64,000 nt of DNA from Natronosalvus rutilus (GCF_024204665.1 NZ_CP100355.1:3267451-3331450), one strand, 5' to 3'. Counted from the stretch's first letter, positions 43,039 to 51,974 are shown. Notes: generated by a model from the sequence alone, not told the origin. Made by a program: numbers and translations.

Positions 43039-43590
43039 TTAGACTGAGAGCGTGTTGCCGTTAACACGAAGCCATTCCCGCCGGTCCTTATAGTTGGGGA
43101 AAGGGTCCCGACCGTATTCCAGAACGCGTCTGAGTGGTCGTCATGAACGCTGTGCGCCATCTCGTGGACGATCACGTAATCTTGGATGCGAACGGGCGCG
43201 AGGATCAGTCGCCAGTTCAACCGGATCGTGCCGTCGAGATACTCACCCGAGCTCCCCTCGAGCTCGCCAACCACGATCGGGACCGATGAGAGGCCGAGTT
43301 TCGCCTCGTAACGCATGCTCCGCTCGGGGAGATTGGCCTCGGCTCGTTGAGGTATCAATCGACGATGGCTTGGCACTTGCGGCGGATGCTGACGTGATCG
43401 CTCGGCGCGTCGAACCGATGAGTGCGGAGGGTGAACTCGTTGCCGTCGAACGAGAGGCGCAACTCGAGGAGGTCGGCCTCAACATCGGAGATCGAACACA
43501 ACAACCCCGTTTTCTCGAAAGTTCCGCGTCATCGAGCGATACACGTCGCCAAGCTCGTCCCATTCAGGAGGTCGTGGACACCCCTACCTA
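43039..43590 (-). pseudogene. Decayed YgjP/M48-like metallopeptidase gene
   Basis: On the minus strand the zinc site HEMAHSVHDDH and neighbouring segments are clear (YEAKLGLSSVPIVVGELEG; GTIRLNWRLILAPV; DYVIVHEMAHS), but the reading frame is broken several times. The N-terminal part reads in two frames (FRENGVVVFD then SDVEADLLELRL), a TGA follows QAIVD, the frame shifts again before AEANLPERS, and a one-base loss at TLFPNYKDRREW changes frame before the last stretch, which ends at a TAA (43039-43041). Such proteins often accompany type I or II restriction systems, and this one lies just behind the restriction-modification gene. Confidence 0.75.
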
Positions 43591-43604
43591 AGCGATCAAT
43601 AACG

Positions 43605-46538
43605 CTACCCAGTAAAATCAGTGAGACGAGTACTCTCCCTCGCCTCAACCACACCTTCCAACTCAATGACCTCCTTCTCCTCTGCTCGATCAACCAACAC
43701 CTCAGTCTGTTCGCCAGCTCCTTCACGGCGATTCTCCACAAGAGCGGTCACTGCCTGCTTCACCTCATCGAATCGATCCTCCGCGTCGATGACGTTGAGT
43801 ACCGCCTTGTCCAACTCGTTCCGCGCTTCCTTAACAGCATCAGATTCGTCCGGGTCCTCTGCTTCGTCCTCCGCCTGCATCAACGCCTCGAACGCCTCAA
43901 CAATACGCTCCGCCTCCCCATCACTAACCTTGCGCGGATCAACAATCGACATCTGTTCGGCCTCGTAGCGCGCCATCCGAGATCGAGTCATACTCTGACC
44001 GCTCGCCTCCCTACCCTCCAATTCTCGAGTCATCCACGCCAACTTTGAGTTCAAAATTCCTGTTAGGAGCTTGTCGCTAACATCGTCGTCAGGCTTGATG
44101 CAATGGAATTGGTAGTCGACGAACGCATTGGCTTCATTCCAGACGGCCCGGTGCTGCGTCCACAGGAACTCCGCCATCGCTACTGGCGGCCTGTACTGCT
44201 TGATGTCCTCGATATCGAACCACACCTCTCGCCGCTTGCACCGATCGTGGTGCTGATGGCCTTCTTCCTCGCCTTTCTCGACATACTCCAGTAGGGTGTC
44301 GTGGCCGTTGTCCTCTAACCATCCCTTCACGTGTTCCAACGCGGTATCGCCGAACTCGGGGCCGTCGTCAAGCGCCTCCTCAACCAAGTCGCGCACGTTT
44401 AGCACACCCCACTCCTTTGCAGCCTCATCGTCGAACCGTATCTTGGTGATCTGCCCGCTCGCTTTGATCGCCGGAGACGCGTATTCGTCAAGGCCGAGCT
44501 CTTTCCACTCCCCCATTCGGTGATAGAAGTAGGTGTTCCCACCCACCTTCTTTCCAAGATGGAGGTCAGCAACGTCCTGCAATTCGCAGATCCCTTCTCC
44601 GTGTAGCAGTTCGAAGTAGGCGGGTGGCGCGTTGTAGTACAGACTCCACTTCGCGTTCTCACGGAGGGCTACTTGAGAGGTCGCGAGCAATCGGTACTCG
44701 TCAGAGATGATGAGTTTGTCACTATCGAACTCCTGTTCGACCTCCTCGGCGAGGTCGTCCAAGTCCATTCGCTCTTTGACTTTGATGAACTTCACTCGGT
44801 TGTCGTCTCGTTCCCATTCATCTTCGCATTTTTCGACGATGACGACGGTGGCACCGATGAGAGCATCGTCAAACGTCTGCGACGTGAACTTGATGACGGC
44901 GTTGATCTTGTAATGATCTAAGAGGAATTGTTGCAGGTCTTCGCCGTACTGGCTGCTCAACCACCGGTCGCTGGTGATGAATCCGAGTTTCCCGCCGTCT
45001 TTTAGGAACTCGGTGGCGTGTGTGATGAAGTAGCTGTAGATGTCCGAGAATCCGGATAGGTAGTCGGCGTCAAGACCGGAGAGGTGGCTTCGAACGTTCT
45101 CCTTGTCGCCGATGTTCTGATATCGGATGTACGGAGGGTTGCCGACGACGGCGTCCATCCCACCAATCGCGTTTTCAACATCACCGCTCTCCCACTCGCT
45201 TCCACCCGCACCGGCTTTGACGCGCCCAAACCGGAGGGTGTTGGGGTTGATATTGAAGAAGTCGCTAACTTCGACATTCACTGTTTCAGTATGTGAGGTC
45301 AGGTCTTGGATGGAGAGGTTGATCGCCGACAGATGGGCCGGGAACCGATTGATGTCGACACCATGAATCTGACTTAAAATCTGTTCGTGCCCGCCTTTCT
45401 GCTCCGGCAACAACTCCTTCTTCCGATTATAAGCGCTCACGAGGAATCCACCGCTTCCGCACGCAGGATCCATCACTTCGTCGCTCCCGTCGTCGATGCA
45501 AAGACGCGTGATGAGGTCGCAGATCGCAGGAGGTGTGTAGTACTCACCCATCTCGTGCCGACGGTCGGCTGGGATCACACCCTCGTAGATGCGGCCGATG
45601 ACGTCCGAATCGAATTGGCTGAGGTTCTGGTCGTCCAGTTCAATCACGAAATCGCGCACACGACTGGCGACCGAGTCGAGTGGAATTTCGCTGTAAATCT
45701 CGTCGTGGTCGAAGATCGCCTCGAAGTCGACCTCCGTAACAACATGGTCGAAGTACTCCTCGAGATCCTCTTTGACGCGGAAGGGACTGACAGCCATTGA
45801 TTCAATCTCATCCCTGTACGTCAGCGAGTCCTCCAAGATTTTATAGAATAGAATCTTGTTGATCAGCAAGTAGGCAGCTTGATCGGCGAACTCCGCTCGA
45901 ACTTTCGCCTGATCGTCCTCATCAGCATCCTCATAATCAATCCCCTGCGTATCAGTCCAATACTCGAATCGAGCGCGGAAATCCTCATCCTCGTCGAGAT
46001 GCTGCTTCAACTCTGACTCCAACTTCGGGGAAATCTTCTCGTGAAGTGATTTCATCCGCTCAACGAACGCGTCGTCATCCGCGTCCCACTGCGCATTTCC
46101 AGCGCGAATCCGACCGATTTCATCGAGGAACGTGTCGGCGAACTTCTCGAGACTGCCGATTTCGTACGACTTGGTCGATCGCTGCAGGAGTGGCACGCCT
46201 TCTTCGTATGCGTCGTAGATAACCAACCGCGACCCATTGAACGTCGCGAAGTAGGGCGCGCCGATGTCGCCCGCGTACCGGAACGCCTGCCTAATGACCT
46301 TCGGGGCGTACGGGTCGATGTCATTTCGAGGCCTGCTACTCCCATCTGGGGCCTTTGCTTCGATAACCATCGCGGGACTGCCGTTCGATTCGAACAGGAC
46401 GATGTCGGCGAATCCGTCGATGTCTTCCCCGTATTCTGGGCGGATGTCACCGAATGTGAGGCCGTTCCGGTGGGGGTCATCCGAGACGGCATTCGCCAGA
46501 TGCCGGTAAAATTCAAAGTGGATGTCCGCTTCGCTCAT
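43605..46538 (-). CDS. Fused restriction-modification protein (type IIG-like)
   Basis: A 977-residue protein combining nuclease, methylase and specificity parts. A PD-(D/E)xK nuclease domain is at the N-terminus (D45, E60 and K62 in FADIVLF...MVIEAK), a helical connector follows, and the N6-adenine methylase has EYYTPP (332-337), motif I DPACGSG (357-363) and motif IV NPPY (467-470). The region from about 620 to 900 is the likely target-recognition part, and the last 90 residues form a coiled coil. One polypeptide could thus both cut and protect DNA. The ATG complement at 46536-46538 is the best start; GTG/ATG codons upstream add little. A decayed metallopeptidase gene follows it. Confidence 0.85.
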   Translation of the reverse strand: MSEADIHFEFYRHLANAVSDDPHRNGLTFGDIRPEYGEDIDGFADIVLFESNGSPAMVIEAKAPDGSSRPRNDIDPYAPKVIRQAFRYAGDIGAPYFATFNGSRLVIYDAYEEGVPLLQRSTKSYEIGSLEKFADTFLDEIGRIRAGNAQWDADDDAFVERMKSLHEKISPKLESELKQHLDEDEDFRARFEYWTDTQGIDYEDADEDDQAKVRAEFADQAAYLLINKILFYKILEDSLTYRDEIESMAVSPFRVKEDLEEYFDHVVTEVDFEAIFDHDEIYSEIPLDSVASRVRDFVIELDDQNLSQFDSDVIGRIYEGVIPADRRHEMGEYYTPPAICDLITRLCIDDGSDEVMDPACGSGGFLVSAYNRKKELLPEQKGGHEQILSQIHGVDINRFPAHLSAINLSIQDLTSHTETVNVEVSDFFNINPNTLRFGRVKAGAGGSEWESGDVENAIGGMDAVVGNPPYIRYQNIGDKENVRSHLSGLDADYLSGFSDIYSYFITHATEFLKDGGKLGFITSDRWLSSQYGEDLQQFLLDHYKINAVIKFTSQTFDDALIGATVVIVEKCEDEWERDDNRVKFIKVKERMDLDDLAEEVEQEFDSDKLIISDEYRLLATSQVALRENAKWSLYYNAPPAYFELLHGEGICELQDVADLHLGKKVGGNTYFYHRMGEWKELGLDEYASPAIKASGQITKIRFDDEAAKEWGVLNVRDLVEEALDDGPEFGDTALEHVKGWLEDNGHDTLLEYVEKGEEEGHQHHDRCKRREVWFDIEDIKQYRPPVAMAEFLWTQHRAVWNEANAFVDYQFHCIKPDDDVSDKLLTGILNSKLAWMTRELEGREASGQSMTRSRMARYEAEQMSIVDPRKVSDGEAERIVEAFEALMQAEDEAEDPDESDAVKEARNELDKAVLNVIDAEDRFDEVKQAVTALVENRREGAGEQTEVLVDRAEEKEVIELEGVVEARESTRLTDFTG

Positions 46539-46597
46539 ATTCCTCATCTGCTCAGGCCACGGTTTAAGTTGTTTCGCACATATCCCAATGCCTACAG

Positions 46598-46858
46598 ATG
46601 GAAGATGTGCCACAACCCGCTTCGAAACCCTACTCGCCCGACGACCGTGTTCGTGTGTACGTGGGCGAGGACGATGCTGACAGTCGGTTCCATGGCAGCA
46701 AGTGCGTGGTTGTAGACTGTTTCGAGGACGATCTGAACGAGGAAACCGGACGGACGCTCGACCGATACTCGTACCGCATTAGGCCCGTCGACGGCGAGAA
46801 TCCATTACCGGTTGGGTTCCGGCACTTCGACCTCGTGCCCGTCGACAGGAGCGAGTAG
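46598..46858 (+). CDS. Small haloarchaeal hypothetical protein (DUF8139-like)
   Basis: An 86-residue acidic protein rich in strands (RVRVYVGEDDADSRFHG ... YSYRIRPVDG ... FRHFDLVPVD) that could form a small beta-barrel. It resembles small haloarchaeal proteins grouped as DUF8139; function unknown. It is divergent from the restriction-modification gene with about 60 nt between starts, so a shared control site is possible. Confidence 0.65.
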   Translation: MEDVPQPASKPYSPDDRVRVYVGEDDADSRFHGSKCVVVDCFEDDLNEETGRTLDRYSYRIRPVDGENPLPVGFRHFDLVPVDRSE

Positions 46859-46864
46859 ACCCCT

Positions 46865-47047
46865 CTATTTCGCCTCGAATTGATGGACGGCCTCCGTTGG
46901 ATCCAGCCTGTGCTGGTCGGCGAGTTCCATGGCCATCTGCCACGCCCGATCGGCGTTCCGGGGTTCAGCTGCTTCGAACTGGTACGAATAGCGCACGAGT
47001 GCGATGATCGTGATCAGATCGTCCTGAGCGTGTTGTGATGGGATCAT
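46865..47047 (-). CDS. Small helical hypothetical protein (60 aa)
   Basis: The product is mainly helical (DDLITIIALVRYSYQFEAAEPRN, then a DRAWQMAMELADQHRL helix). It converges with the preceding gene, 6 nt apart. Composition is haloarchaeal, and the length and helical layout suggest a small antitoxin-like or regulatory protein, but no family is recognised. Confidence 0.5.
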   Translation of the reverse strand: MIPSQHAQDDLITIIALVRYSYQFEAAEPRNADRAWQMAMELADQHRLDPTEAVHQFEAK

Positions 47048-47526
47048 ACCCGGATTGGCCGCTGCTTCTGGTTTAAACCTTCACCCCCACCTACGAGATC
47101 AATTATGGTTCAAACCAGTTTAGACCCCCATAGAGTCCGGAATTAACTAAGACGATGCTTCATCGAACATCTTACTGGGGCGTTGCCCCGTGGTTCAGGG
47201 GAGTCGTCCCTCTTTTGTGGACTCGAGATCCTACACGCGCAGAACCATCGCCCCTGTCGACCCAGATCTATTCAAGCGAGTGTGAAGCCCGAGCCGCAGC
47301 GAACAACGCAGCAACGGGATCCCGTGCGAACGAGCCGAGCACATCATCTATCACTAGTCGACACCAATATGCTAGCCCCCAGCACGTGTGCTATCACCTG
47401 ACGTGGACTTACGAGACGCACGCCTCTGCTCGACCGTTCACGGAATCCTCATCAATCACATGTGACTGAGAAGATCAGTTCGGAGCCAGAGAACCCGAGT
47501 GGGACGAGGAACAATAGGTGTAACGT
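47048..47526. other. 480-nt spacer, no supported gene
   Basis: The frames here have random composition. A GGGGC-GTT-GCCCC hairpin occurs near 47177-47189. The region separates the restriction module from the peptidase pair. Confidence 0.4.
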
Positions 47527-48492
47527 TCAGGCGATTACTTCCGTAATCGGGGCAAGAAGATCGTCCTGCCGAAGGAGATTGCGCTGAACGTCATCCTTCC
47601 CCGTCCACGAGCGAGGCCCAGTACCGTCCTTGCTCTCCAACAATCCAACATCCTCCAGCTGGATGAGGTACCGCGGGAGCTTGAATCGCTTCTGCTTCCG
47701 ATTATTCCCCGAATAGTTCCACTTCATCACGTCGTCGAACTCGTGCTCCCCCATCCGAGGCATTTCAGACTGCCCCAGCGCGCTGTAGTAGTAGTGCCCG
47801 GAGAGAAGAAGGTGCGGGCCGAGAATCTCACGGATCGTACCGATGTGTTCCGCCCCCTTCTTGAAGAAGTGCGCCATCGCCGCGTTCAGATGCTCGGGCG
47901 GCGAGTGCGGCTGCGCCAGTATCTCAATGAGGATGTTATCGGCCTCGACTTGATCGTTCTCCCACCGGACGAGGTCGACATCAGCGAGGATGTCGACGTA
48001 GTCACGGTACTTTTGCTCATCAACCGAACTCATCTCGGCCAGTTCTTGCGCGGTGATCGGTCCTTCAATGATTAGGTGGGAGAGTACGTCGAGGATCGGC
48101 GTGTACCTGTGTTCCGGGAACGGCAATTGCGAGAATTTCTTCGCCGACGATCGGACGAGCGCCTTCTGAACAGTGTCCTCAACCTTCTTCTTTTGCCTTC
48201 GAATCTCGGACTCGATCTCGTGCAGGTGAGATCGCGACACCTCTCCCGATGCAGCGTCTACTGCGATCTCGCCGATTGGCTCCGCTTTCATAAACTTGAC
48301 ATCGACCGGTTTGTCGCGTTCTTGATCGAAGATGACGCGCGGGAGGCGGATTTCTAGCGGATAAATGTACTCAGACTCCGTGACATTAACTTCACCCAAC
48401 CGCGGCAAGTTGCCGATCTCGAAGGCCAACGTCTCTTCGGCCTTCCTACGGGCTTCTATTTCGCTGATCAGTCGTCCGGTGTCCGTGTTCAT
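47527..48492 (-). CDS. PepSY-like / winged-helix protein partnered with the peptidase
   Basis: A 321-residue protein. Residues 40-90 read like a PepSY-type fold (YPLEIRLPRV ... GEIAVDAASGEV), 90-125 form a helix, and about 130-180 is a winged helix (ILDVLSHLIIEGPITAQELAEM...). The rest (about 190-321) is helical and aromatic-rich, with SGHYYYSALGQSEMPRMGE. No membrane segment. It starts inside the stop of the upstream peptidase gene (ATGA overlap), so the two are made together. I recognise no family for the whole protein; the PepSY label is by pattern only. Confidence 0.6.
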   Translation of the reverse strand: MNTDTGRLISEIEARRKAEETLAFEIGNLPRLGEVNVTESEYIYPLEIRLPRVIFDQERDKPVDVKFMKAEPIGEIAVDAASGEVSRSHLHEIESEIRRQKKKVEDTVQKALVRSSAKKFSQLPFPEHRYTPILDVLSHLIIEGPITAQELAEMSSVDEQKYRDYVDILADVDLVRWENDQVEADNILIEILAQPHSPPEHLNAAMAHFFKKGAEHIGTIREILGPHLLLSGHYYYSALGQSEMPRMGEHEFDDVMKWNYSGNNRKQKRFKLPRYLIQLEDVGLLESKDGTGPRSWTGKDDVQRNLLRQDDLLAPITEVIA

Positions 48493-49115
48493 TCTGAGTC
48501 CTCCGTGAGCGTTTCTTGTAGTACTGCTTGTTCGTGTAGATCAACTGTGATCAGGCGGTTAAGCGTTGTGTCCCAAGCGTCCGCCACTAGATCCTTCGGA
48601 TAGACATCGTACATTCGCCCCCATGGGTCGTTCAAGACAACGCGTCGGTCGTCCATCCCGGTTACGACCACGGCGTGCAGTGGGCCCGGTTCTTCGTAAC
48701 CTTGTAATCGCATCGAGTCGACGACCGCGATGGTGGGGAGGGTGTCTTCCAGTGCGTTTTCCACGACGCTGTAGAGGGAGTCCATCGGTGGGGCGCCCCG
48801 CCACGTTTTCAACTTCCAATTCACCGGTTCCGTTTCCTCTGACAGGGCGCCGAGGTCGTCTTGGTTCGGCGCCCATCCGCTTTGACGGATTCGGATGTGA
48901 TTTTTCATTTCGTCGGGGCGCAGGACAGGTGTCGCGTCTTGCACGGGGTCGGAGGGGTAAACAGTTGAGATGTATTGGAGGGTCATCCACATCGCGTATA
49001 GTAGGCACTCTGGCTCTCGATCGGGCTGCGTGTGCCCGGGAACGCGTAGTGCGTCTATTCCGTCCACCCTTGTCCACGGGGATGGTGTGCTTTCAGCGCG
49101 TGAAATGGGAGACAC
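48489..49115 (-). CDS. C39-like cysteine peptidase
   Basis: A 208-residue cytoplasmic-looking protein with a papain-like layout as in C39/transglutaminase-like peptidases: catalytic C37 in PECLLYAMWM, H147 in GPLHAVVVTGMDDRRVV, and N162/D163 in LNDPWG. The His/Asn-Asp spacing and the GPLHAVVV strand are characteristic. It has no signal peptide or transporter domain, unlike bacteriocin-processing C39 peptidases. It is first in a two-gene operon with the PepSY-like protein and lies next to the tRNA end of the element, a common place for recently acquired defence or offence cargo. Confidence 0.7.
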   Translation of the reverse strand: MSPISRAESTPSPWTRVDGIDALRVPGHTQPDREPECLLYAMWMTLQYISTVYPSDPVQDATPVLRPDEMKNHIRIRQSGWAPNQDDLGALSEETEPVNWKLKTWRGAPPMDSLYSVVENALEDTLPTIAVVDSMRLQGYEEPGPLHAVVVTGMDDRRVVLNDPWGRMYDVYPKDLVADAWDTTLNRLITVDLHEQAVLQETLTEDSE

Positions 49116-49448
49116 CTCGGCAGCGGTACACGTCTGGCGTAGACGTTAGAGTGCTGATACAAAGGTCTTTCTCTGTGGTGATCGCCTCGCTCTCAATGAT
49201 GTTCGACCTCCGAGCTCGTGGCTTCGGTTCAACATGCGCGGGCGCGTGCTGATCAATCAGTACCGCCGCGACTCCAACTGGCGTGTTGCCCGTGATTTAT
49301 GTTCCTGCGCGTGGGTGTAACTCTCGAGGAATTCGCACGACAGCCTCGACCCCCGTGCCAGATCGTCATGAACTCTCGAGCGGAAATCGACCGATCGTTT
49401 ATACGGCCTCGCCGCTTTCGGTCAACTTCCAATCGACTAAATTGAGAA
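49116..49448. other. 333-nt spacer between the peptidase pair and tRNA-Arg
   Basis: No gene is seen. On the plus strand it holds AT-rich bases near 49296-49310 and no long repeats. It is the element's end sequence next to the tRNA, where recombinase arm sites could lie. Confidence 0.4.
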
Positions 49449-49523
49449 TGGGCGCTACAGGATTTGAACCCGTGACAACTTGGTCCGAAGCCAAGCACTC
49501 TGTCCAGACTGAGCTAAGCGCCC
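49449..49523 (-). tRNA. tRNA-Arg (anticodon TCG)
   Basis: On the minus strand the sequence folds as a complete tRNA: acceptor GGGCGCT/AGCGCCC with discriminator A, D-arm GCTC-GAGT-like with AGTCTGGACA loop, anticodon stem CTTGG/CCAAG around loop CTTCGGA, a short variable loop, and T-arm ACGGG-TTCAAAT-CCTGT. The loop gives anticodon TCG, reading CGA and related arginine codons. No intron. CCA is not encoded. Its 3' end is the target of the integrative element at lower coordinates. Confidence 0.95.
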
Positions 49524-49678
49524 TCACCACCTGCTTTTCGTCCACCCGGTATAAGTCACTCGATTCAGGTCGTCTGAGTCACGTGGTCTCACTCTCGAGG
49601 CCGCCGCTGGCCCCTGTTCCCAGGTGGTGATAATCACCAGCATAGATACCAGTAACGGTAACCAACTCGTAAGTAAGC

Positions 49679-49861
49679 ATGACTGTCTCCGAAACCCCGG
49701 TCAAGTCACCTACCGACCGATCAACCGACGTACTCGAGTTGCTCACCGACGAGGAAGGCACCTGGACGATGGTCCCCATGGGTGCAACCGGTGACGAGCG
49801 GATGACTCAGTGGATTTCCGTCGATAGCGCCGTGCTGTGTGAACTCGAGGAGATGCGCTGA
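49679..49861 (+). CDS. DUF7511-like haloarchaeal small protein
   Basis: A 60-residue protein with TDEEGTWTMVPMGATGDERMTQWISVDSAVLCELEEMR, where the 'TxWISVD..L..L' end resembles the DUF7511 group (haloarchaeal, function unknown). It has no metal motif or membrane segment. It lies outside the integrated element, beside the tRNA. Confidence 0.6.
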   Translation: MTVSETPVKSPTDRSTDVLELLTDEEGTWTMVPMGATGDERMTQWISVDSAVLCELEEMR

Positions 49862-50082
49862 TCACATCGGAGGCGTATACCAAACTTGGGTCCTCCAGGT
49901 CCACTCTGCATTTTCGTTGCGACGGTGGAGTCTTCAGGCGTTCTCGAGGGAATTCGTCCTCGAGCGGATTAGGCCGAGCCCGAACCCGAACTCGAGCGTC
50001 CTCAAGCAACCCCGATCAACCTCGAGCACCCACAGCCGGACGTATCGGTCCGTTTATACGGAATCGATGAGCACTCCAGCAC

Positions 50083-50928
50083 ATGGCGACGGGAGAGACG
50101 ATCCGCGGGCTACTCGAACTGACGCGGCCGATGAACGTCGTCGCGGCCTCGGTGCTGACGTTCATCGGCGGGTTCGTCGCCGGCGGAGTCGGTGAGGCGC
50201 CGCTGCACCTGGGCGCGGCGGTCGGGGCGACGGCGTTCGCCGTCGGTGCGGGGAACGCGATCAACGACTACTTCGACCGGGAGATCGACCGGATCAACCA
50301 GCCACAGCGCCCGATTCCTCGAGAGGCGGTGTCTCCACGAGGGGCGCTGGCGTTCAGCCTGGTCGCGTTCCTCGCTGCCGTCGCGTTCGCCGTCACGTTA
50401 CCGCCGATTGCGATCGCCATCGCGGTGATCAACCTCCTCGCGCTGATCACGTACACGGAGTACTTCAAGGGGCTGCCCGGAATCGGGAACGCGCTTGTGG
50501 CCTACCTCGTCGGAAGTACGTTCCTGTTCGGTGCGGCCGCCGTCGGCGACGTCCAGGCGGCGGTCGTCTTGTTCCTGCTCGCTGGCGTATCGACGCTGAC
50601 GCGGGAGATCATCAAGGACGTCGAGGACGTCGACGGCGACCGCGAAGAGGGACTCAACACGTTGCCGATCGCGATTGGCGAACGATTGGCCCTCCACATC
50701 GCGACGGTCCTGCTCGTCGTCGCAGTGGTGGCGAGCCCGTTTCCGTACCTAGACGGCTATTTCGGCGTCGCGTACCTGCTCGTCGTCGTCCCCGCGGATC
50801 TCGTCATGCTGTACGCGGCCGTCGAGAGTTACCGGAACCCGACGGCGGGGCAATCACACCTCAAGTATGGCATGTTTCTCGCGGCGCTGGCGTTCATCGT
50901 CGGTCGCGCCGCGTTGCTCCTTACGTAG
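50083..50928 (+). CDS. Geranylgeranylglycerol-phosphate geranylgeranyltransferase (UbiA family)
   Basis: A 281-residue prenyltransferase with about eight membrane helices. The two Asp-rich motifs of the UbiA family are present: NDYFDREID (61-69) and DVEDVDGDREEG (near 190). The enzyme adds the second geranylgeranyl chain to make digeranylgeranylglyceryl phosphate, the core of archaeal membrane lipids. Length and the N-terminal ELTRPMNVV segment fit the archaeal enzyme rather than menaquinone or heme prenyltransferases. It stands alone. Confidence 0.9.
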   Translation: MATGETIRGLLELTRPMNVVAASVLTFIGGFVAGGVGEAPLHLGAAVGATAFAVGAGNAINDYFDREIDRINQPQRPIPREAVSPRGALAFSLVAFLAAVAFAVTLPPIAIAIAVINLLALITYTEYFKGLPGIGNALVAYLVGSTFLFGAAAVGDVQAAVVLFLLAGVSTLTREIIKDVEDVDGDREEGLNTLPIAIGERLALHIATVLLVVAVVASPFPYLDGYFGVAYLLVVVPADLVMLYAAVESYRNPTAGQSHLKYGMFLAALAFIVGRAALLLT

Positions 50929-51147
50929 TCCTTCGTCACGCCGCCTCGAGACCGGGTAGCCGACCGTGCAGCGTTGCCGATCTTATTCGCCATCCAATAT
51001 TCTCGTTTCCGACGCGAAACACACGTAGACAACTGTATAATCAAAAGTACTATATCCCGCTTACTGCATCTACATACCATACGTCAGTGCAGTCACCGGG
51101 GAGTGCCGTCGACCGTGACCGTGGCTGCCGACAACGGGGTATCTGGT

Positions 51148-51771
51148 ATGTACGATCTCGCAGACGTCCGCCCGGAGGAGTCGATTGCCCCGGGGACGAA
51201 CGTGCTGATTGCTGGGCCGCCGCTCACAGGGAAGCGCAATCTCGCGCTCGACGTGCTCGCGAGCGGCGCCGACGGGGGAGAGGGGACGATAATCGTCACG
51301 ACGAAAGACAGCGCCGGGAAGGTTCTCACCGAGTTTACGACGCGGACGATGAACGACGATCCAGACGTGGGGGTCGTCGACTGCGTGACCAAACAGCGAG
51401 GGATCGGCACGGCCGACGACGACCCGCGGATCAAGTACGCGTCCTCGCCGGTCGACATGACCGGAATCGGGATCAAACTCTCTGAGTACCTTCAGGACTT
51501 CTACGAGGTACGTGGATTGACCGAAAACCGCATCCTCCTGCACTCGATTTCGACGCTGCTCATGTACTCGGACCTCCAGACCGTGTTTCGATTTCTCCAC
51601 GTCTTTACCGGCCGAATCCAGAGCGCTGACGCCCTGGGCGTCTACGTTATCGACTCGACGGCCCACGACGACCAGACGATGAACACGCTCAAACAGCTCT
51701 TCGACGGCGTCGTCGAGATCGACGAGGGAGGCGACGGCGAGCAGACGATCCGAACGGCTGGATTATCCTGA
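51148..51771 (+). CDS. RAD55/RecA-like ATPase
   Basis: A 207-residue RecA-superfamily protein. The P-loop reads GPPLTGKR (23-30): the usual Thr/Ser after Lys is replaced by Arg, so ATP binding or hydrolysis may be altered. Later strands (ILLHSISTLLMY, GVYVIDS) correspond to Walker B-like and following regions. Haloarchaea have many such proteins (RAD55-like or DUF7504/HTR-like ATPases) linked to signal transduction. The ATG at 51148 is preferred; upstream open sequence is promoter. Function unknown. Confidence 0.75.
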   Translation: MYDLADVRPEESIAPGTNVLIAGPPLTGKRNLALDVLASGADGGEGTIIVTTKDSAGKVLTEFTTRTMNDDPDVGVVDCVTKQRGIGTADDDPRIKYASSPVDMTGIGIKLSEYLQDFYEVRGLTENRILLHSISTLLMYSDLQTVFRFLHVFTGRIQSADALGVYVIDSTAHDDQTMNTLKQLFDGVVEIDEGGDGEQTIRTAGLS

Positions 51772-51974
51772 GTTCGACGGTGCGTCTCGAGTGGAGCCAG
51801 TTTTCCGGCTAGTTTCATCGTTCGGCTGCTGATTGGTCGAGAGTCCTTCGACTCGAGTCACCAGTCCCCGTCCAATACCCATCGAGCCCCGTCGAGCCCC
51901 CGTCACGACCCTCTCCAGTACCCGTCCGCCAGAAAATAGATACGTTGACCCGCTTCCAGCACGAAGCTCGCATC

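Larger units (their letters stand above)
34397..49523. mobile_element. Integrative element in tRNA-Arg (about 15 kb)
   Basis: Tyrosine recombinases often insert DNA at the 3' end of a tRNA gene, leaving the tRNA intact at one end and a copy of its 3' end at the other. Here the intact tRNA-Arg is at 49449-49523 (minus strand), so the element lies on its 3' side, at lower coordinates. A direct 18-nt copy of the 3' tRNA segment is at 34397-34414 and an imperfect one at 34496, both just upstream of an integrase gene at 34760. Cargo: HalOD1-carrying IS6-like unit, small zinc proteins, regulators, a restriction-modification protein and a peptidase pair. No capsid, portal or conjugation gene is visible, so its kind (provirus remnant, plasmid or other) is open. 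Confidence 0.75.

Noticed and set aside
47155-47469. Open frames in the spacer between the restriction gene and the peptidase pair
   Set aside because: Random composition with no start signal and no similarity of style to the surrounding genes.
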